Part shown: one piece after another, positions 33,201 through 42,895 of the stretch
How the letters are laid out: the number at the start of each line of letters is the position of its first letter
Position numbering within the stretch: position 1 is the stretch's first letter
NCBI RefSeq assembly: GCF_022682495.2
Contig: NC_071397.1
Coordinates: forward strand, 14,847,082 to 14,911,081
Length of the DNA stretch: 64,000 bases
Origin: Desmodus rotundus
Taxonomy: Eukaryota; Chordata; Mammalia; Chiroptera; Phyllostomidae
Direction: 5' to 3'
Position numbers and translations under genes: made by a program
The notes under the pieces: generated by a model
Told to the model about the DNA's origin: nothing
Databases searched by the model: none
Seen by the model: only the letters and a program-made list of their open reading frames with translations

Positions 33201-36200
33201 AAATCTCCAGGTGACTCACATGCTGCTCGAGTTTGGGTCTGAGGATGGAGCTGCAAGGGAGCTGCCCTCCCATTTATGCAAAGCCTCCTGTGAGACTGGC
33301 AAATGGGAAGCCTCCACCATGCTCATTTCGCTCATCAGTTCCACTTCACACCTGGGTGAAACTGGCAATTTGCTTACCCTGGTCAGAGCAGCCACCCACT
33401 AGATAATTAACATCTGTTAAATACCACTATAGAGGAATATACCAAATTGGAAACTGACCCTAGAGGCTGAACCCTCCTCTCCTCTTTACTGTCCTCTACT
33501 TTGAAGATCAAAAATAAAGGAAATGGGTCCAGTTCCATTTTACATTTCTGCAGGAGACATCTATGGCTATTTTCCTGGCATCCAGTTATTTTCCATTTTA
33601 GCAACCTGTTCTGACTCACAAATGAAAGCTTTTCTCTCTGTGGGACCTAGGATGGCTCTTAGAGGTTTGCAGTAGCCAAAATATACATTGGAAAAGCTTG
33701 CCTCAATGTCCAATCCAGCACCCACTAAGTGCTCTCTTTAAATGTTTGTTGATTGAATGTGTTCACTTTTTCCATTCATCTACTCATTTTTTTCAATAAA
33801 GATATATGTCAGCACTTACAAGGTATTTGAGATGTGGAAGTAAAAGACGTGGTCTACAACTAACAGGCGTTCCTTTCCCACACATCCCCCCCAAAATGTT
33901 CTCCCAAATACGTGAGGCCACCCACCTGCATCTTTGTTTCATCCACACTTGTCGGCAGCTCTGCCGTCGATATGTTGTGCAGGAGCTGCACGATGACGGC
34001 GATGTTGCCGGGGATCCGCGGAGAGCGCCGAATGTTCCTGATGACGCAGGACAAATCCTTCGGACACCTCCGCAACAGCTTATCTACAATGGCCTCGGAT
34101 TTGGCATATTCATTTATTTTTACACTTGTTGGAAATGCTGTAAGTGTAGGTAGATCTTCCTAAGAAGCAGCAAAAAAAAAAAAAGTTTTTTATCATGTTA
34201 CCTGTGTTTTAGATGTAAAAGTACCTTTACTGAAATATAGGACAGCCTTATTACACAACTGTGTATTGCACACTGCTTTTCTATTTTGCATTGTCCAAGT
34301 CACATCTGCTGTGGAACAACCTGCCCAGTACCGAGGTCTATGAACAGCGAATGGAAGTCCCAGCTAGCCAGGTGCCTAGCTCTGAACCCCCTACATCCAA
34401 ATAGCATCTGTATCTTTGGCATACCACTTTGCACCACTTCTGTGTACACATACTGTGCACATAGATACATTTCTCATGCCATGTAAGCTTATTTCTTACT
34501 CTTCCTAAGGGGCAAAGCATGAGACATAAGTATGTTTCAAAAATAGAAATTCTGAACAGATTTGGATGAGTCAACAGGAACACTAAGAGAGAAAAAAGAC
34601 TAAAAAAATAGTGACAGACATTTCACACAGGTTCAGGCTCTGGGTCCCACACGTTAAAGCAGGGTGGCCAACTATGGCCCCAGGTTGGCTGCCTGTTGTT
34701 TTATAAATAAAGCTTTATTGAGATTCAGCTTGCTCATTCATTGTAAGTATTATCTATGGCTGCTTTCCTGCTACAATGGCAGAGCTGAGTAGTTTCAACA
34801 GAGATCATAATACCCACAATGCCTAGAATATTTACTATCTGGCCCTTGATAGGAAAAAAAAATGCCAAACCTTGCTTTAGCGTGCCCCTTGCTCCAGCCT
34901 GCTGCTTGACAGAGGACAAGAAGTCCATGGCCTAGAGGTCATGCCTGCTCAGAACCCATGTCCCTGCTTCTAGACACCTGAATTTTCTACTCAACAACTG
35001 CAAGCCCATTTCTGGGGCCTCCCTAAGTCTGTGCTGCTAGGGAGTGACCAAATCACCAGTGTGCTCACCCATAGGCCCAAGAGGAGTCAAAGAGACACCT
35101 GTGTTCAGGCTTAGGGATGCGTGGCCTTGGCCTTCTGCTACCCTCGAGGTACAGGATAGAATTCTGGAATGGGAGACTGACAGAACCTATTTTATTTACC
35201 AGTTTATAGGCTTCATTTGAAGCATTTAAATAGGAGAGTATATATTTGTTCTGCATGTGTATCTTTGCACAGGTCCTTCAAATCAAGGGTGGGCAGCCTT
35301 TTGAAGTCCGGCAGGAGAACTTCAGGTATAGCACCCATTTTCTCCCCCTGGCTCTTCCCCAAAACAGGGGATGGGAAGGTTGCTAGGACACAAGAGATGC
35401 TACAGCACTGACTCCTCTGAATTAATCAGGAGCTGAACTTCAGAAAGATAAAGCCGCTGCTAGAAAAGGAGAAAAAGAAACAAAAGAAGAAGAAATAACA
35501 TTTGACCTGATTTTATTTACTAGGATTTGATTTTTTTCCATATGTAACTACTTAAGTATATGTGAAACTATGTTCTTTGTTTGACAATGAAGTCCTTCCA
35601 TCTATGTCAGCTCTATTCTCATGCTTTTCTGAGCTCAGAAGTCACCTGGAGATGGGGGTAAAATGCAGATTCAGACTCAGCAGGTCTGGGGTGGGGCTGC
35701 GTCTGAAGGTTCTCAGAGATGTCCTGTGCTGCTGGTCAGTGAAGGACACAATGGGTAGCCAGGCTCTGGGGCATCGAAGAGCTGAGAGTGGGAATGGAGA
35801 AGTAAGCTGTGATGATTCTAGACAGCTTTTCTAGCTCTGACCTAAATGATCAGGTTACTTTGTGTCACAACAGGTGTGGGAGACTGGAGCACAAATGTGT
35901 AGATGCCCGAAGTTAAGAATGCCATTCTAGGGTGGAGAGAGAGGACAGGTGGGTGTTTATGTATTTAGCCGCAAATGCCCCTACCTACTACCCTGCCTGG
36001 AGTTGTCCCCTCTCTTATTGGGTGCACTATGTATTGCTAATTTTTTTTTTTGTATTGCTAATTTGGCACTCTACTTTGCACGTGGGAGAAAACATATTGT
36101 TACCTCAAAGATGTTAAAGGCTGTAAGAGTCCGGCAGGTGTCAGTGATCTTGTACCATTTCTTCTGCCTGCACACAAACCCCACGTTTCCCGGGGTGTCA

Positions 36201-39200
36201 GGGGGGCAAGGTTGAGTGCAGTTGGAATTGTCCACACAGACACCGCTGCATGCACCTGGGAACATAAGAGGCGTCAGCGTCGGAAGGAGAGGTCTGGACT
36301 CTGGGCTGCACGGGCCAGTCACCAGGGTGTCAGCACTTGAAGGCGCACAAATCCTGCGGCTATTCGGTGTCTTCTTTGTAAAGCACAGGAAGATTGAAGT
36401 ATATCAGTCATTGCCACGTATTTCAGTGACAAACTACTATTGTTTCCAACAATATCTTATCCTGAACTCAAATACAGAAAATAGATAAAAGTGCAACTGG
36501 CCCAGTGGAAGTGAGAGGGAAGAGCCCACAGTTCAGTCCACCAGGTCCCTGTCGCACCCCACAGGGACACCCTGAGCACCTCCTCAGTTTTCTAGATGAA
36601 GGGACAGTTTGGAAGCCATAGTACCTGATATTCTTCAAGAAACCCCCCAACGCTGGGGACCTTACAATGTATGTCATCAACGAGTTCTCACAGACCTGTG
36701 CTAGCCACAGTTCCAGTCTGAGTTGGCTCAATTGAAATGATTTATAACGAAGAACTGTCAGACCAGAGGAGAGCATGCTGGCAGGAGAGGGAAGCAGGAG
36801 TCAAAGGCACAATGTAATATGAGAAAAAGAAAGAGGGAGTCCCAATGCAAGCCATAAGGGAGTCCCGTCGGCTATGCCATAAGACAGGGCTGACGATGGA
36901 CCTCTATTACAACAGATGGACAGTAAAATTTTCATTTCATTAGTAACTGCTACATACCACGTGTTCCAGCAGACACCTCCTCCTTGCTTTTTCTGGCAGC
37001 CTAGAGAGGGACAATCAAAATTCACATCAAAATCCACCAGTGATATTCCAGCCCATGGATTTACTTTAGTCATGGACCAACAGCCACATCTTATCGGCTA
37101 TAATGCCAGGATGCCACCAAAAGCTTAGACCATGAAGCGTGTCCCACGACCACATGTGCCCGTCAGCCTGGACAGCTCTCTCCCCCACTGCTATTCAGTA
37201 GGAGCCCTCCTTCCACTCTGGTGGGGATGAACTGCTTTCTACCTAAGAAATACATTGTGAACAGAGGAGGATTCACTGGGAAGTAATGCAGGGTAAGCTT
37301 CAGAACCCACTGCTTGCATGGGCCCCTTCAAAGCATCTAGCAATGGGCTCATATGATCATATGTTCTATTATTTTTTAAGATTATTTATTTATTTATTTA
37401 TTTATTTATAGACAGAGGGGAAGAGAGAGAAAGAGGGAGAGAAATATCAATGTGTGGTTGCCTCTCCCATGACCCTCATTGGGGACCTGGCCCAGAACCC
37501 AGGCATGTGCCCTGACTGGGAATTGAACCAGCGACCCTTCGGTTTGCAGGCTGGTGCTCAATCTACTGAGCCACACCAGCCAGGCCTGTTTTAGTAAATT
37601 TTCAAAAACAAAACTGTTTATCCACCATCTGTTCAGACCATTATTTTTGTCAGTTCAACTCCCCCTCCTTCACACACTCCCTCATTTGGGACAGCACCAC
37701 GGAGGCTGCAGCTATTCGTGGAATCTGGACAAGCAGAAGCTGAGTTGCGGATACATTTAGCTTGGGTTTAATAGTGCTTACATAGTTTGCTGTCACTTCT
37801 GCATTACAACGAGGACATCAATACTTAAGTGGCACTGATTCCAGGAGTACTTACAACTAGTCACAGAAAAATACAGTTCTAAGTGCCCTGAAACCTCATA
37901 GGCCACATATGAAAGAAACTTGCTAAGAGGTTTCCCCAAATTTGACAACAATTCTACAGATTCGCATGGCATTACTAATAATGAATTGAGAAGCTGAAAG
38001 CAATTTTCCAAACTAGTATAATAAAATTAATCAGCAATGTTAGATGAACAATCTATTCTCTCTACAGAAAAAAAAAATTATAAAATTATTGACATACAAG
38101 TATGCAACCAGAAATCTAGCAACAAAAGTGTGGGTTTTCATTAATAAAAATGTTGTTATTTTATTGAATTGATTACAAAATAATGTTAAGCAATTGTTGA
38201 ATGATTCTTTTTCTTATCTGAACTAAATATTCATTTTTCCCTAAATTTTGTGTTTATGATTTTGTATCCTTTTTTTTAAAGAGGGGTTCCCAGAAACCTG
38301 GCTTCCCGTTATCACAAGCCCTTTCCCACCTTTCCTGGTTAGAAGCCCTTCCTTCCCCGCCTGTCTGTAGGACGCTGAGAAGCAGTGTCACATTGTGGCC
38401 GAGGGGTGACTCTGGAAACAGAATGGCTGGGTTCAAGCCCCAGTATTGCCCCTTGACACCTGGAGAAAGCTCGTCTTTCTGAGCCTGTTTCCTCACCCAT
38501 AAAGCCGGGTGGGAATTCTAGTACTATCATTCCATAATCTCGCCTCAGATGGTTTTTATGAAGAATACATGAGATCATGAATAAAAGACACTTGAACTGA
38601 GCCTGTGATTGTACGTGGTATTCAAGATTTAGCTATCATTATTATTCTCTGACAGTGGATTCACTGCATGTCTATGACACACAAAGCTCCAGTTTGCCTC
38701 CTCCAAGAAGTTTTGCCCAATCCGATTCAAAATGATACATCTTTTCTTCTTTGGCTCCTGTAAAATTTATTATCCATACCACCATATCACTCACTCAGTG
38801 TGTGGCATGTGCTCCCCTGACCTGCTGTCTCACTCTATAATCATTTTTACATATGCATGTTAGCTTCTCAACTGAAAGTTCCTTAACAACATGGATTGTG
38901 TATTGTGCTTCTTTATATCCCCCTAGGTAGCTACGTCAGTACATATACGTATATATACATATTTGTATGTATATACTGGCACATTTGTGTGTATGTGCAC
39001 CCGTGTGTGGAATGTCAGTCTATATTTTCCTCCTTTGCACAAGAATTTTGCCCTCTAGTGGCTGGAAAGAGCCTTGGTACAATTACTCCAACTTGCATTC
39101 CTAGATCTCAGTCATTGGGGAGGAACTGGAAATTCAGTGACACAGCTCTGTGACTAACACTTGGAGTTTGTATTCCTTTTTTTCCCACAATCTTGTTTCT

Positions 39201-41478
39201 CTCTATGTTATCAAGATGAATCTTCTGTTTTCTCTACCAAATGAGAGTTTATGGAGAACCTGATTGAGCATTTGGGGTTTGTCACAAGTGAGGAAGGTAT
39301 CTCTGACTCATGGAATACAACATCCTTCAAAATGCTGATGTAAGATGACTTTCTCATTTCACAATCAAGAGAACCAAGCTGTATCGTGTATATGGAAGAG
39401 GAAGGCCTTTCTCTAAACAAGAACACTGACATAATATTTTTGGAGTTCTGAAAGACCTTGCAGTCTCACCAGCCCAACCCTCTGATTTTACAGATAAGGA
39501 AGGTGAAGTCTTAGGCAGGTGAGGTGACTCGTACCAGGCCATGCAGGGCACTCCTCTTCGAGCTGGGACTAGAACTCAGCTCCCCTAACTCCTGCAACAC
39601 TGCTCTTTCCACCAAGTCAACCCACAACCAAGTGGAGAAGGCAGAGGAGTGAGTATGGAAGTACAAGCATCTCAGGAAACCCCAAGCTCATCTTCAGAGG
39701 GCCATGGCCTCCAATACACCACAATAAAGATACGTAAGAATAGACAACTCTGAATAATGCTTGACACTTTAACAGACTGCCGTGAAGTCACATTACACTA
39801 ATCAGATAAGTGGGCACACCGCCGTGGTATGCTCATTATAAGGTATTCTGGAAACTCTGCCTTCTTCAGTAAAGGACCTGACTCACTTCTTCCTCGCTAA
39901 TCTGCCAAAGCACACCTATGTACAACTCCTGGTCATTTCGTATCTAGGGGGGCATCTGATAGGAGCTATGTTAGCTTCAGATACCAACAATCCTCAACCA
40001 AATACTGAAATAAATAAACAAACAAATAAACAAACAACCACTTCAAAACCTGCCACCGGCTAAACCTGCAGAGCTGCCTAGTGACTAGGCAGGTCAGGGA
40101 GGAGTAGCACCCAGAAGCTCAGCATCCACAACTTGCTTAGTAAAAACGAAAGGATGGCATGTCCAGGTAAGGTGACCCCAAATAATCAAGAAAGCGAAGC
40201 TAACCTCCAGTGCTCCGATTACTCTTCCAGTTCCGTCTTGTAGAAAAACGTGGAGGAGAAAATGAAGGAGGAAATAGTATCGTTGTGTGGGGTTGGGGTG
40301 CCACCCGAGAAAGGCCTTTCTGGAGGAATCTCTGTCTAATCTCTCCCAGAAACTAGGGACCAGCTCAGTGTTAGGGAGAAGGGGACTCATTGGGAAAAGT
40401 TCCACCCAAAGATAAACTACTTAGAGAGAAAAGTAAATATCACTTGGAAACTCTTAGAAAGAATTTCCAAAGCCATTCTTTCTTAAAGAGGCTCTTCTTA
40501 AAAAGGCACATATTAAAATGGAAAGATCAAGAAACTGAGAATTTGAAGACAGGTGTCCTGGGCTTGCCCTCTAGCTGAATAGGAATATGACCTCAACAAG
40601 TCACATCCCACACCATGGGCCTCAGCTTTCCCATTGATAAAAACAAGGGAGTTGGCTTCACCAGTTGATCTCGAAGCTTCCTTCCAGATCTTGTGGTCCA
40701 ATAATAATACACTCTTTCTCTTTCCCTCTCTCTGATTCTCCACACCTTAATTTAAATAAGTAACTAATAGAGTGATTAAAATGATTTATATAGTATGAGG
40801 AAAAATATTCCAGAGAGAACCATAGCACTCACTGCCCCACAAAATGTACAAACAGTACATTGCAACAAACTCCATCCCAGTTAGACCTTGCCTAGCCACT
40901 GACTGTCTGAGATGCTCATTGCTCCTTCCAGCCCATCCATGGTGCTCACTGTCAGGCTTTGCAAAGGAGACACCATCTGGGATGGGACAATGCTTCATTG
41001 TGGCAGACCATTCCTAGGGCCTGCCCACACTAAATGCCATTAAATGTGTTCGTCCGTGTGACACCCTCACCACACCCACAGTTCCAAGTGCCCCTGAGGA
41101 AGTGGCACCACCCTAGTTATAGCAACTGAAAGCTTCATCATCAAAGCACATAGAAAGAAGAGTTTATCACCTTTAAATCATTTGAGCCTCATTTTGCATA
41201 TCAGGAATATACAGAAAAAGTTGATGGGAAAATAAATTGCAGCTCTTGCTAAAATGGGTTTTGGTTACATGTAGTTGTCATTTTTTTCTTGCTGAACCAT
41301 TCTACCACCGACTTCTCTGTCCATTTCAGCTTAGATAACATAGAGCTGGATTATAGTTACCGTTTGATGTCCCCACCATATCATCTCCCCACCTCCCTTC
41401 TCTTACCTGGCATAATGTCCTGCAGGACTCTGTGGGCAAAAGAAACACTAAGCAGCACAGCAAAAACATATGAGTCAT
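24240..41478 (-). CDS. ADGRF2: Adhesion G protein-coupled receptor F2 (GPR111), seven coding exons
   Basis: Exons in order: 41478-41407, 37000-36958, 36255-36104, 34159-33926, 33033-31672, 27504-27463, 24299-24240, all with AG and GT borders and compatible phases. The joined frame is open for 655 codons (human protein about 708). Layout: signal peptide (1-20), linker, six-cysteine HormR-like region (about 39-89), GAIN, degenerate GPS (C326, C341, C353, C355), tethered-agonist-like TSFSILMSP (from 362), seven helices (about 375-630), short intracellular tail. C450 and C526 form the expected TM3-ECL2 pair; LTWGFG is at 593-598. The last exon may splice on or read through GTAAAG for 12 more codons to a TGA at 24201. 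ADGRF2 was chosen over ADGRF1 because it lies head-to-tail with ADGRF4 and its GPS reads MFT. As I recall, the human gene is now treated as a pseudogene; this copy shows no lesion. Confidence 0.92.
24785..24935 (-). mobile_element. MIR fragment
   Basis: Order ataaccctgtaagatagg, gaggaaattaagactctgag, then gtcagtcaactaccgagag is the antisense MIR core. Confidence 0.65.
25322..25991 (+). mobile_element. Tigger1-family DNA transposon, internally deleted
   Basis: Left end CAGTAGTACCCCCTTACCCA pairs with right end TGGATAAGGGGGAGACTACC. Internal blocks GTTTCAGTTATCCACAGTCT, CCTTTGTCCGGGGTATCCA and GGGCCCCAAAGCACAAGAG match the 5' part of Tigger1 (pogo/Tc1-mariner), including the start of its transposase gene. 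Most of that gene is missing; about 670 bp remain. The terminal repeats are diverged. Confidence 0.83.
27463..27504 (-). CDS. ADGRF2: ADGRF2 TM7-end exon (42 bp)
   Basis: A 14-codon phase 0-0 exon encoding [14 protein letters not shown], the family VI sequence that directly follows NAFQ and closes TM7. Acceptor TTTCTCAG, donor GTACTG. Confidence 0.93.
29495..29841 (+). mobile_element. Solitary LTR, ERVL-MaLR (MLT1 type)
   Basis: Begins TGCTATAGATTGAATGTCCC and carries CAAATTCATATGTTAAACCC, GGAGGCACACCTTTGGGAGG, GAGGCCCCAGGGAGCTCCCT, CCAGCCTCCAGAACTTTGAG and the polyadenylation word AATAAA before TTGTTTATAAGCCACC. About 347 bp. No internal retroviral sequence is attached. Confidence 0.85.
29926..30060. 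mobile_element. Mariner-type MITE with TA duplication
   Basis: About 131 bp (29928-30058) bounded by TA on each side. Left end CAGGCTGGGTGGGGCAAAAG; right end CTACTTTTACCCTACCCTG reads in reverse CAGGGTAGGGTAAAAGTAG. The inverted repeat extends inward to GTTG/CAAC. The interior is AT-rich with no coding capacity, as in Tc1/mariner miniatures. Confidence 0.85.
30845..31100 (+). mobile_element. Old L1 (L1M) 3' fragment
   Basis: The sequence around GAATACTATGTATCCATTAA, an AAAAAATACTA-like context and a T/A-rich end resembles the end of L1 ORF2 and its 3' UTR. Diverged. Confidence 0.5.
31380..31525 (-). mobile_element. MIR fragment
   Basis: CCCATTTTTATAAATGAG, then a gttaagcaaatatctcagg-like block and GAATCCAGGCCG follow the antisense MIR core. 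Confidence 0.65.
31672..33033 (-). CDS. ADGRF2: ADGRF2 main exon: GAIN, GPS and 7TM
   Basis: 1362 bp, 454 codons, from [10 protein letters not shown] to NAFQ at a GTAAGT donor, without stop or frameshift. The GPS region reads [18 protein letters not shown]: the Thr at the cleavage point remains, but the catalytic His is Met and the Leu is Phe, so self-cleavage is unlikely. The segment from that Thr resembles the ADGRF1 tethered agonist. The open frame past the donor (to 31426) runs into intronic MIR sequence and is not coding. Confidence 0.96.
33034..33925 (-). other. ADGRF2 intron
   Basis: Holds a MER5-type hAT fragment at about 33105-33230 (minus; CTCGGGCCCCACCCCAGAAT). Nothing else recognised. 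Confidence 0.7.
33926..34159 (-). CDS. ADGRF2: ADGRF2 N-terminal GAIN exon
   Basis: 234 bp, phase 0-0, 78 codons, with [12 protein letters not shown] and [15 protein letters not shown], parallel to GNIAFIVEILKNIST in ADGRF4. Acceptor CTTCTTAG, donor GTGGGT. Locally GC-rich with several CpGs. Confidence 0.93.
34660..34876 (-). mobile_element. hAT-Charlie-type non-autonomous element
   Basis: Begins CAGGGTGGCCAACTATGGCC and includes ATAAATAAAGCTTTATTGAG, CTATGGCTGCTTTCCTGCTA, GCAGAGCTGAGTAGTTTCAA and ATATTTACTATCTGGCCC. It is the reverse orientation of the family split at 4648-5690. Confidence 0.8.
35625..35745 (+). mobile_element. MER5-like hAT fragment
   Basis: Blocks GTCACCTGGAGATGGGGGTA, AAATGCAGATTCAGACTCAG and CAGGTCTGGGGTGGGGCTGC are MER5-family signatures. 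Confidence 0.7.
36104..36255 (-). CDS. ADGRF2: ADGRF2 six-cysteine (HormR-like) exon
   Basis: 152 bp, identical in length and phase to its ADGRF4 counterpart. Encodes [18 protein letters not shown] and [16 protein letters not shown] with six cysteines. Donor GTAACA. Confidence 0.9.
36958..37000 (-). CDS. ADGRF2: ADGRF2 linker mini-exon (43 bp)
   Basis: Found by phase logic: the signal-peptide exon ends in phase 0 and the six-cysteine exon needs one incoming base. A 43-bp segment with a pyrimidine-rich CTCTCTAG acceptor and GTATGT donor satisfies both and is open ([14 protein letters not shown] plus G). It is the positional equivalent of the 55-bp ADGRF4 linker exon. The sequence is not conserved enough to confirm by eye. 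Confidence 0.7.
37375..37581 (-). mobile_element. VES-type SINE
   Basis: Reading the minus strand: a tRNA-like head with CTGGTGTGGCTCAGTAGATT, the B-box region GGTTCAATTCCCAGTCAGGG, a shortened 3' part and a TAAA-rich tail, here a TTTA repeat at about 37384-37410. Possible diverged target duplication. Confidence 0.85.
38380..38660 (+). mobile_element. MIR, near full length
   Basis: Contains GGGTTCAAGCCCCAGTATTG, GAGCCTGTTTCCTCACCCAT, then ggaattctagtactatcatt and a TACATGAGATCATGAATAAA block; the order and length match an almost complete sense MIR. Confidence 0.8.
38680..38935 (+). mobile_element. L2 3'-end fragment
   Basis: Contains CTCCAAGAAGTTTTGCCCAA, CTGTCTCACTCTATAATC and AACATGGATTGTGTATTGTG, in the order of the L2 3' end. 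Diverged. Confidence 0.6.
39470..39615 (-). mobile_element. MIR fragment
   Basis: GATTTTACAGATAAGGAAGG, then a gtgactcgtaccaggccatg block and GGGACTAGAACTCAGCTCCC: antisense MIR core. Confidence 0.7.
40520..40720 (+). mobile_element. MIR fragment
   Basis: CAGGTGTCCTGGGCTTGCCC, ATGACCTCAACAAGTCACAT and GGGCCTCAGCTTTCCCATTG follow the sense MIR core. Confidence 0.65.
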
Positions 41479-41507
41479 TGTCTTCAACACAGTTGCCTTT
41501 CTTGCTT
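41407..41507 (-). CDS. ADGRF2: ADGRF2 first coding exon (5' UTR end plus signal peptide)
   Basis: Acceptor TATAG at 41512-41508, ATG at 41478 with A at -3, then 24 codons with the hydrophobic core [16 protein letters not shown], ending in phase 0 at GTAAGA. The CCLVFL core is close to the ADGRF4 signal peptide. The ATG lies 29 nt inside the exon, so a non-coding exon must lie upstream. Confidence 0.88.
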
Positions 41508-42550
41508 CTATAAAAATAAATGAAAAGACAAAAGGTTTCCAATCTGAAGATCTCAAAATTCCATGCCACTGCAGATTCAGCCAGCCTATGAGAGTGGGTT
41601 CTGTCCTTAGTGCTGTCTACTAAGAAGTCCCTGCTTCCAAGGTGGCCATCCTCCCTGTGGTCTCCCTTCCGTAGACTTCCCCAGGAAGCTGCATGTGAGC
41701 ATCAGCTGGCACTGGGAGGCACAAGCATTTGCTGAGATAACCTCCAGCATCTTCTGTGGGCTTGCATGTGATGCCTCAAGGGGGAATCCCTCCAAGGGAA
41801 GCTACCTGCCCAGGTGTAATAAATAACAGCCCAGGTTCAGGGGATGGGAATGATGGCTCACTCTCTGGGTTAGGCAGGGCTGAGAAACGTGTGGGTGGCT
41901 CTGGTGAAATCTGAGTTGAAATTCCTATGTGCAGACTCAGCCTAGAAATATACTTGTAAGGAGAGTAAGTACCAGGCTCGGCCTATTATCCCTCATTCCC
42001 ACCTAACCCTGGAGCTGTATTTTCTTAGATAGGTAGCAACTTATTTCTGCCAAAACTGACATCAAAATGTTGCCTTGTCACCTAGAACAGTGCTGGACAT
42101 GTGGCGGGTACACAGTGCATTCAATAAAGGAAGAAGAAAGGAGGAGGAGGGGGAAGGTGGTTGGGAAGAGCTGGCAATTTGCATCAGGTCTATGCTCTAT
42201 AGAGGAATTATGTAAGTTTAATATTTCAATCCTAAACTTTAATTAGTTTAATATTTTTTATCCTGAGTGAGATCCCCTTTGAAAGGCATTGCTTTGTTGT
42301 CAGATAGAATGATTTGGAAGGCTTGGATGTCACCAACAAAGTTCAGGCGCTTTGCAATGGTTGATATTTGCTATTTGACCATTTTTAGCCAAGAGGGAAT
42401 AGTCTTGATCCCAACCATGCATAATTCTATAGCAAACAATGACATTATTTTAAAAATTAGGCAAAGTGTATTTTTAAATCATGGCTCTTGAATTGAAATA
42501 CTTGCCTAGCAGAAAATCCACTGAAATCCAATGATTATTTAAAATATTTT

Positions 42551-42895
42551 GTGTTATCTGTTTCAGCTTATTATCAACACAGCTTTCTGAAGGTCTATAG
42601 TTCTTTAAGCAAAGGGATTACTTTGTTGATGAGCACTTTTAAAGAATTTAGTAGCAACCCAGATGGTCACACAATTTTAAGTAAATTGCAGTCGTGTTTG
42701 CCTCCTTTATTCCAATCTAAGTCATTCAATGAATGGAAATTCCAGGATGCAAATCATGAATGTGACTTATCAGAATCATCACCAAAGCAGTTACTGGGTA
42801 AAATCATCAAAAATGGAAACAATTGAAACTGATGAATTTGTTGACACAATTCTCATGAAATATGAGTGTGATTCCATGTTTTCTGAATTGCATTG
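42551..42895 (+). pseudogene. Unidentified coding-like fragment, possible retrocopy
   Basis: On the plus strand the sequence reads as ordinary protein for about 85 codons (LMSTFKEFSSNPDGHTILSK, then LQSCLPPLFQ). After one frameshift near 42814 it continues for about 27 more (METIETDEFVDTILMKYECD) to a stop. Composition is not repeat-like and flanking introns are not evident. I do not recognise the family. No clear poly(A) tail or target duplication was found, so this could also be chance or an unfamiliar transposon. Confidence 0.25.

Larger units (their letters stand above)
34160..36103 (-). other. ADGRF2 intron with hAT elements and a T-run duplication
   Basis: Contains a hAT-Charlie-type element (34660-34876), a MER5-like fragment (35625-35745) and a 14-bp direct repeat around a T-run (36030-36064). 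Confidence 0.7.
37001..41406 (-). other. ADGRF2 intron 1 (between signal-peptide and linker exons)
   Basis: Contains a minus-strand VES SINE (37375-37581), MIR copies (38380-38660, 39470-39615, 40520-40720), an L2 end (38680-38935) and an AAAT/AAAC-rich run (40007-40038). No additional coding exon is needed by the phase model. Confidence 0.7.
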
